Made by a program: the position numbers and the translations under genes
NCBI GenBank assembly: GCA_023434205.1
Contig: JAEYTB010000255.1
Coordinates: forward strand, 1 to 5,382
Source: Planctomycetota bacterium
GTDB lineage: Bacteria > Planctomycetota > Phycisphaerae > Phycisphaerales > UBA1924
DNA: 5,382 nucleotides
Direction of reading: 5' to 3'
Shown: positions 1 through 4,386 of the stretch, piece after piece
How the letters are laid out: each line of letters begins with the position of its first letter
Position numbering within the stretch: position 1 is the first letter of the stretch
Notes under the pieces: model-generated
Told to the model about the DNA's origin: nothing
What the model saw: only the letters and a program-made list of their open reading frames with translations
The model's database searches: none

Positions 1-4
1 CCCC

Positions 5-48
5 GGGGTGTGGGGGGGTGGTGCCGAGGCCCTGGGTGGGGGTGGGGG
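5..48 (+). other. G-rich tract with quadruplex potential
   Basis: The plus strand carries runs of G at 5-8, 12-18, 34-36, 38-42 and 44-48. The last three are separated by single T bases. Runs of three or more G this close together could form a G-quadruplex, but a fourth run close enough for a compact one must come from the 12-18 tract across a 15-base loop, or from an intermolecular structure. The composition is seen directly; any structure or role is inference. No start codon plus ribosome binding site lies in it. Confidence 0.35.
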
Positions 49-60
49 CGCTCCCCCTTT
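44..60 (+). terminator. possible intrinsic terminator of an upstream gene
   Basis: GGGGG (44-48) pairs perfectly with CCCCC (53-57) across the 4-base loop CGCT and is followed by TTT (58-60). This is the shape of a short Rho-independent terminator, though the stem is only 5 bp and the T-run only three bases. It would end a plus-strand gene lying before the window. The low-complexity surroundings mean such a match could arise by chance. Confidence 0.3.
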
Positions 61-145
61 CTCGGACCACCCCCCAAATTCCTGTCCGCTCCCCCCACCG
101 ATTACGCTTTCAGTTGCAGAGTCCTCCCGTTAGACTGACCTGTCC

Positions 146-152
146 GAGGGAG
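146..152 (+). promoter_or_regulatory. ribosome binding site for the 159 gene
   Basis: GAGGGAG lies 6 bases before the ATG at 159. It fixes the start there rather than at the upstream in-frame ATG at 18, which would add 47 Pro/Arg-rich residues in front of a clear signal peptide. No convincing -35/-10 pair is visible in 61-145; TAGACT at 131-136 matches four of six positions of a -10 box but has no partner at the right distance. Confidence 0.6.
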
Positions 153-158
153 TCCACC

Positions 159-587
159 ATGAACCTGCGCCTCCTCACCATCGCCGCGGCACTCCTGCTC
201 CCCGCCTACGCCGCCAACGCCCAGCTCTCCATCTCCTGGTACACCATCGACGGCGGCGGAGGAACCAGCACCGGCGGCTCCTTCACCCTCCGCGGCACCA
301 TCGGCCAGCACGACGCCGCCGCCCCCCTCTCCGGCGGCTCTTTCACCCTCTCCCCCGGCTTCTGGCCCGGCCCCGCCGACGCCCCCATCGGCTGCGGCAC
401 CGCCGACTTCGACGGCGACGGCGACATCGGCACCGACGCCGACATCGAAGCCTTCTTCGCCTGCCTCGCCGGCAACTGCTGCCCCACCTGCTTCGTCCTG
501 GGCGCCGACTTCAACGCCGACGGCGACATCGGCACCGACGCCGACATCGAGGCCTTCTTCCGCGTCCTCGCCGGGGGACCGTGCTAA
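159..587 (+). CDS. small secreted protein with dockerin-like double EF-hand tag
   Basis: Encodes 142 residues. Residues 1-21 are a signal peptide (MNLRLLTIAAALLL core, likely cut after ANA), so the product is exported. Residues 26-71 hold a motif common in planctomycete secreted proteins: a Trp-Tyr-Thr-Ile-Asp-Gly start, two GGSFTL strands (about 40-44 and 60-64) and GFWPG at 67-71. Residues 79-142 are a tandem tag: two Asp-rich loops (83-95 and 117-129), each followed by the helix-like DIEAFF, with cysteines at 79, 102, 107, 108, 111 and the last residue, 142. The loops resemble dockerin/EF-hand calcium sites, but the loop-closing Asp sits one place later than in classical dockerins. Of 143 codons, 124 end in C. 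No catalytic domain is visible; a structural or surface-associated role is inferred. The tag recurs in the next gene. Start chosen from the ribosome binding site and signal peptide. Confidence 0.85.
   Translation: MNLRLLTIAAALLLPAYAANAQLSISWYTIDGGGGTSTGGSFTLRGTIGQHDAAAPLSGGSFTLSPGFWPGPADAPIGCGTADFDGDGDIGTDADIEAFFACLAGNCCPTCFVLGADFNADGDIGTDADIEAFFRVLAGGPC
402..472 (+). repeat. tag module, first half (internal direct repeat)
   Basis: Seventy-one bases coding for the first Asp-rich loop and DIEAFF helix. They recur 102 bases (34 codons) downstream at 504-574 with 7 differences by my count, so the tag arose by tandem duplication of a roughly 34-codon unit. The equivalent region in the next gene (2870-2956 against 405-491 here) differs at 11 of 87 bases, including the loss of acidic and glycine codons in its loop. 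Confidence 0.75.
503..574 (+). repeat. tag module, second half; near-identical to 2959-3030
   Basis: Codes for the second Asp-rich loop, DIEAFF and RVLAG. Aligned without gaps to 2959-3030 it shows one difference in 72 bases (C563 against T3019, a synonymous CGC/CGT change), including 60 identical bases in a row. This is far closer than the rest of the two genes, which are unrelated outside the tag. Confidence 0.85.
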
Positions 588-733
588 GCACGCCCGATCG
601 CCGCAACTTCCTACTAACGCACTTGCGAGTCCCCCTCGCCGCTGTCCAACGCACCTGCAACCCATCTGAACCCTGCCGCGTACCCTCCAGCGGGCCATTC
701 GGCCCTGCCGGACCGTCTTCCCGCGGAGGCTTT
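588..733 (+). other. intergenic region between the two tagged genes
   Basis: 146 bases with no supported gene. The reading frame of the next gene is open back to a GTG at 581, but that stretch codes for Pro/Arg/Ser-rich residues placed before a signal peptide, so it is taken as untranslated. A small perfect hairpin, GGGCC (692-696) ATTC GGCCC (701-705), lies 28 bases before the ATG at 734. It has no T-run, so it is not a standard terminator. GGAGG at 725-729 is the ribosome binding site of the next gene. No clear promoter was found. Confidence 0.5.
725..729 (+). promoter_or_regulatory. ribosome binding site for the 734 gene
   Basis: GGAGG four bases before the ATG at 734. The spacing is short but usable. 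Together with the signal peptide that begins exactly at 734, it decides the start against the longer open frame from 581. Confidence 0.6.
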
Positions 734-3043
734 ATGCATCGCCTTATCACCGTGGTTGCGGTATTGGCCTTGGTTGAAGCCGCGCAGGGCCAGAACTGCT
801 CGCCGCAGGTGTCGGGCGCGCCGGGAGCCCCCGTAGACCGTACCGGCTATTCGAACTACACCTTCGCGCTCATCCCCTTCAACGACGAGACCGGCACCTC
901 GCTGGTCGCCGCGGGCAGGTTCTACTTCCCGCGCATGGGCCAGGGCAACACGCAATACGACGCCTACCCCGCGGCGAAGTACCAGCGCGGCCGCTGGTCG
1001 CCCATGGGTGCTGTGACTGATTCTGTCGGACGGTCGCTTGCGCTTACCGAACTTCCGGTAGATGGTGGGCCCGTACAGCGCAGCCTCTACCTCGCAAGAG
1101 ATGGCAGCAACGTTCAGCGCTGGAATGGTTCCTCCTGGACGACCACGAGCGTCGCCGCGTCGCTGATTACCTCCTTCACCGACCAGCAGGGCCCCGGGCT
1201 GGCCCTCGTCAGCTCGGATCGGCGGATGGTCTCCACCTGGCGCGGCACGGGCAGCGCGATCACCACCGACCCGGGAACCTCCCAATGGTGGGGCTCGATC
1301 AGCTCGCTCCGATTCCTGGACGACGGCTCCGGCCCTGCCCTCTATGCCGCGGGCGACATGTCCAAGCTTCCGCAGTTCCGTACCCTTGCCAAGCTCGTCG
1401 ACGGCCAGTGGCAGCAGGTCCCGCTCCCCGATATCGACCCCGCGGCGTACGCGACCGACGTCATCGTCTTCGACAGCGGCGTGGGCCCGGAACTCCACAC
1501 CACCATCTTCACGCCCGCGACCAGCACCTTCAGCGTTTACCGCCGCCGTGCGAACGAGTGGTCCGTCGTGGGTCAACCGCTCCCCGCCGGCACAGGCCGC
1601 CTGGCGGTTGTCCGCGAGCAGGGCTTCGACCGCCTGTACCACCTCGCCGGCCACCCCTACCGCTGGGAAGGGAACTCGTGGGTGCCGCCGGTGTACTTCA
1701 CGACCGATACGTCGTTCTCACCTGATGGAGAGACCTACGCCATCACCTCCACCGACGCCGGGCAGGGTGAGCGCACCTACGTCGGCGGCATGTTCCACGG
1801 CAGTTCTTCTGCGTTTTTCCAGCAACTCCCGCTCGGGGGGTACCCCATCTCCACTCCGGCGGCAACGGTCATCAGTTTCACGGATGGAGACGCTGCAGCG
1901 CTCACCTCCGGCCTCACGTGCGCCTCGCAAAACCCCGCCCCGCAACTGACCGCCGTAAACCTGCCGGAGGGCACACGCCTCATCGCGCACGACGGGGTTC
2001 TCGCCGCGGGTGGACGCTTCGCCGACAACATGGCCATGTTCCACAACGATCAGTGGACCAACCTGGGCAGTTCCTACCGCGCTTCGTACGGAACCATGTC
2101 GCTCGCAACCGGCCTGGTCAATGGCGTCACACGCCTCGTGCGCCGAACCAGCGCCGCCACCGATTACCGCAACGACGCGGGCGAGTGGGCCCCGCTCCCC
2201 GCGGCGAACGGGAACCTCGCCAGCTACAACAACGATGTGTACTCCATCGGCGCTAATGCCGTCCGCCGCCTCGACGACGCGACCTGGACCACCGTCCTCA
2301 CCGGCCTCAACATCAACCCAACCCCTCGCACCATCACCAGCCCGCCCAACCAGAGCGTCCTGACTTTCGCGACCAACCGCACCCTCTACGACTTCGACGG
2401 GCACCAGCTCCTTCCCCTGCCGCTCGCACCCGCCAACGTCCACCAGCTCGTCTACCACGACCACGGCGAGGGCCCCGTGCTTTACGCCTCCCTCGCCTCC
2501 AACCCCCCGCGCATCGTCCGCCTGCGAGCCGGCATATGGGAGGAGCTCCCCCCCGGCCTCTCATCCACCAGCCTCCTTTCAATCGCTGCGTTCGACGACG
2601 GCGGTGGTGAGGCTCTCTTTGCCGTCGGCGGCAGCGGAACCAACGCCATCGACGGCACCGGCTGGGTCTTCACCCCCGTCGCGCGGTTCCGGCACGACAC
2701 CTGGACGGCTGTCACCGAAGACCTCCGCCCTCTGTTCCACGACATTCTGTACTCCTCCCTGGCGGTCGTCGACGACCGCCTCTACATCTCCGGTAGTTTC
2801 AAGCATCTCGGCCACACCCGCGCCGACCACTTCGGCTGGGTCCAGGCCTGCCCCCGCACCTGCACCCCCGACTTCGACGGCGACGGCGCCCCCGCCACCG
2901 ACGCCGACATTGAAGCCTTCTTCCTCTGCCTCGCCGGAACCTGCTGCCCCCGCTGCACCGCCGACTTCAACGCCGACGGCGACATCGGCACCGACGCCGA
3001 CATCGAGGCCTTCTTCCGTGTCCTCGCCGGCGGGAACTGCTAG
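734..3043 (+). CDS. large secreted kelch-like repeat protein with dockerin-like tag
   Basis: Encodes 769 residues. Residues 1-19 form a signal peptide, likely cut after AQG. Residues about 40-703 are degenerate repeats of the type found in planctomycete beta-propeller-like proteins. A short acidic, glycine-rich strand (DDGSGPALYAAG at 196-207, DHGEGPVLYAS at 576-586, DDGGGEALFAVGG at 621-633) alternates with a strand ending in Trp (WNGSSW 130-135, DGQW 223-226, GNSW 313-316, NDQW 438-441, GEW 483-485, RHDTW 653-657). The last blade-like unit is at about 680-703. Residues 706-769 are the double Asp/Cys tag, with DIEAFF twice, cysteines 706, 710, 732, 737, 738 and 741, and a final Cys 769. The first loop is degenerate (GAPAT in place of GDIGT). 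No catalytic residues are recognisable; a cell-surface or extracellular binding role is inference. The N-terminal codons are mixed, whereas 58 of the last 64 end in C. Confidence 0.85.
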   Translation: MHRLITVVAVLALVEAAQGQNCSPQVSGAPGAPVDRTGYSNYTFALIPFNDETGTSLVAAGRFYFPRMGQGNTQYDAYPAAKYQRGRWSPMGAVTDSVGRSLALTELPVDGGPVQRSLYLARDGSNVQRWNGSSWTTTSVAASLITSFTDQQGPGLALVSSDRRMVSTWRGTGSAITTDPGTSQWWGSISSLRFLDDGSGPALYAAGDMSKLPQFRTLAKLVDGQWQQVPLPDIDPAAYATDVIVFDSGVGPELHTTIFTPATSTFSVYRRRANEWSVVGQPLPAGTGRLAVVREQGFDRLYHLAGHPYRWEGNSWVPPVYFTTDTSFSPDGETYAITSTDAGQGERTYVGGMFHGSSSAFFQQLPLGGYPISTPAATVISFTDGDAAALTSGLTCASQNPAPQLTAVNLPEGTRLIAHDGVLAAGGRFADNMAMFHNDQWTNLGSSYRASYGTMSLATGLVNGVTRLVRRTSAATDYRNDAGEWAPLPAANGNLASYNNDVYSIGANAVRRLDDATWTTVLTGLNINPTPRTITSPPNQSVLTFATNRTLYDFDGHQLLPLPLAPANVHQLVYHDHGEGPVLYASLASNPPRIVRLRAGIWEELPPGLSSTSLLSIAAFDDGGGEALFAVGGSGTNAIDGTGWVFTPVARFRHDTWTAVTEDLRPLFHDILYSSLAVVDDRLYISGSFKHLGHTRADHFGWVQACPRTCTPDFDGDGAPATDADIEAFFLCLAGTCCPRCTADFNADGDIGTDADIEAFFRVLAGGNC
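2959..3030 (+). repeat. second copy of the tag 3' module
   Basis: Partner of 503-574, with one synonymous difference in 72 bases. It codes for the last Asp-rich loop and DIEAFFRVLAG of the 769-residue protein. The identity ends at the final few codons, where the two proteins finish GGPC and GGNC. Confidence 0.85.
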
Positions 3044-3372
3044 CCTCGTTGCGGGGGGGCGGCTTTCAGCCCGCAGCACACCACCCTTCAACATCCCCGC
3101 CCCGCACAGCGCTCCCCGCGCCCATCGAACCGCGCAGGAGCAACGCCCGCCTCAATACCGCGCCACGCGCTTCCCCCGCCTCGAATGAGGGGAGAACACA
3201 CCCATCCGCCACGATTCTGAGGCAGCCGCCGCCTGAACGCCGAAACTTCATTCCAAGCCCAGTCCCTGCCCATGGCACCACGACCCGACTCTGTGTAGTG
3301 TGGCCGCTGGGGGTCACCTACAGCCATCTTCACCAGGCCCACCCCACGGGCCCGCACGAAAGGAGACGCCGG
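3044..3372 (+). other. 329-base intergenic region, no supported gene
   Basis: Separates the tagged gene pair from the coupled pair. The frame of the 3373 gene is open back to a TTG at 3049, but the residues it would add are Pro/Arg/Thr-rich with no domain, so I treat it as non-coding. No credible terminator follows the stop at 3041-3043: the nearby GGCT/AGCC hairpin (3061-3071) has only four pairs and no T-run. A 5-bp hairpin, GGCCC (3336-3340) with GGGCC (3348-3352), sits just before the next ribosome binding site. I see no promoter that can be supported, although one is expected here given the distance and the change in codon use. Confidence 0.5.
3361..3366 (+). promoter_or_regulatory. ribosome binding site for the 3373 gene
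   Basis: AGGAGA, preceded by AA, lies 6 bases before the ATG at 3373. It fixes the start at the signal peptide rather than at the longer open frame from 3049. Confidence 0.7.
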
Positions 3373-4386
3373 ATGCGGTCTTTGCTGTCCCTTTGCACGC
3401 TCTCGCTGGCTACGTCGATCGCCTGCGCCCAGCCCGCCCCTGACTATGGGTTTGAGTGGCGGACCATCGGCGATCCCGGCAACCCTGATGCACGGGTGGA
3501 GGACTACTTCTACCTGCAGTTTGGCCCGGGCCCGGTCGGAGGCGTGGACTACACCTATCGACTCACACGGACAGAAGTTACGAACACGCAGTGGATCGAG
3601 TTTGTGGATATGTACTCGCGGCTCAACCCGTCGGTGTACGGCGATCCCGGGTTCCACGGCCGCGATGTGTTCTTCACCAGCAGCAACCCGGACAACTTCG
3701 GATGGACGCCGTTTGGGGGTGCGGAAAACTCCGCGGCGGTGGTGGCGTGGCTGTACGCCGCGCGGTTCTGCAACTGGCTCCACAACGGCAAGGTCAACCA
3801 GTTGTGGGCGTTTGAGAACGGCGCGTACGACATGAGCACGTACCACGACACGCCCACGGGCTGGGTGGGGCAGCTCACGCGGTCGCCCGGGGCACGCTTC
3901 TGGATTCCGAACCAGGATGAGTGGACGAAGGGGTTGCACTGGGACCCCAACAAGCACGGCGTGGGGCAGGGCGGCTACTGGCTGTACCCGCACTCCAGCG
4001 ATACGCCGCCGATCGGCGGGGCTCCGGGCACGCCGGGGGCGCAGACGAGCGCGGGAGGCTGGGACGACGACGCGTATCAGTACGTGCCTGTTGGATCCTA
4101 CCTGCACGCGCAGTCGCCATGGGGACTCCTCGACGGGTCTGGCGGGGCTGCCGAGTACATGGAGGGTGGCCAGGCGCCCGGTGCCCTGCACAGCACATGG
4201 ACAAGGTTCAACTCAATTCACCCGTATGACCGACTCGACTTTTCTTGGGGCACGCTACCCAACGCGCCTGTTGGCGGTCTGCGGATAGCATCGATCGTTC
4301 CCAGCCCGGCATCCATGATTGCGTTGTTCGCGATCGGGGGTGTTTTACCAATGAGGAGGCGTCATGTGCGAGAATGTTCTCGTTAG
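3373..4386 (+). CDS. FGE/SUMF1-fold secreted protein with PEP-CTERM-like anchor, catalytic Cys absent
   Basis: Encodes 337 residues. Residues 1-19 are a signal peptide (cut likely after ACA). Residues 60-306 follow the formylglycine-generating-enzyme/sulfatase-modifying-factor pattern: YRLTRTEVTNTQWIEF (62-77), AARFCNWLHNGK (129-140), RFWIPNQDEW (175-184), VGSYLHAQSPWGLLDGSGGAAEYMEG (within 240-265) and GGLRIAS (301-307), matching the family's EVTN, NWL, PTEAEWE, SPYGLYDMxGNVWEW and GFRVA landmarks. Active FGE uses two cysteines near the C-terminal end of the fold. Here the only cysteines are 8, 18, 133 and 335, so enzymatic FGE activity is unlikely and a binding or structural role is inferred. 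Residues 310-330 resemble a PEP-CTERM sorting signal: VPSPAS, a hydrophobic stretch (MIALFAIGGVL), then RRR. Seven extra residues follow. The gene overlaps the next by 23 bases, implying translational coupling. Codon use is relaxed: 20 of the first 50 codons end in C. Confidence 0.85.
   Translation: MRSLLSLCTLSLATSIACAQPAPDYGFEWRTIGDPGNPDARVEDYFYLQFGPGPVGGVDYTYRLTRTEVTNTQWIEFVDMYSRLNPSVYGDPGFHGRDVFFTSSNPDNFGWTPFGGAENSAAVVAWLYAARFCNWLHNGKVNQLWAFENGAYDMSTYHDTPTGWVGQLTRSPGARFWIPNQDEWTKGLHWDPNKHGVGQGGYWLYPHSSDTPPIGGAPGTPGAQTSAGGWDDDAYQYVPVGSYLHAQSPWGLLDGSGGAAEYMEGGQAPGALHSTWTRFNSIHPYDRLDFSWGTLPNAPVGGLRIASIVPSPASMIALFAIGGVLPMRRRHVRECSR
4354..4359 (+). promoter_or_regulatory. Shine-Dalgarno of the 4364 gene, inside the upstream coding sequence
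   Basis: A perfect AGGAGG four bases before the ATG at 4364. In the upstream frame the same six bases are codons 328-329 (Arg-Arg) of the PEP-CTERM-like basic cluster. Its location within the preceding gene supports coupled translation of the two proteins. Confidence 0.75.

Noticed and set aside
18..158. N-terminal extension of the first gene to the ATG at 18
   Set aside because: It would bury the signal peptide behind 47 Pro/Arg-rich residues; GAGGGAG at 146-152 supports 159.
581..733. GTG start at 581 for the large protein, overlapping the previous stop
   Set aside because: It would add 51 residues before a clear signal peptide at 734 that has its own GGAGG.
614..1654. 346-codon minus-strand frame, and similar ones at 102-698, 1718-2464 and 2579-3094
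   Set aside because: Low-complexity Gly/Ala/Val/Arg translations that mirror the C-ending codons of the sense genes; no recognisable domain.
3061..3074. Hairpin after the second gene as a terminator
   Set aside because: Only four consecutive pairs and no T-run follow.
3049..3372. TTG start at 3049 for the FGE-like gene
   Set aside because: The extra 108 residues are compositionally random Pro/Arg/Thr sequence, and the signal peptide and AGGAGA support 3373.
3088..4191. 367-codon open frame on the minus strand opposite the FGE-like gene
   Set aside because: High-GC shadow: it reads as Arg/Val/Pro-rich sequence without domains, has no supported start, and lies opposite a gene with clear family motifs and a signal peptide.
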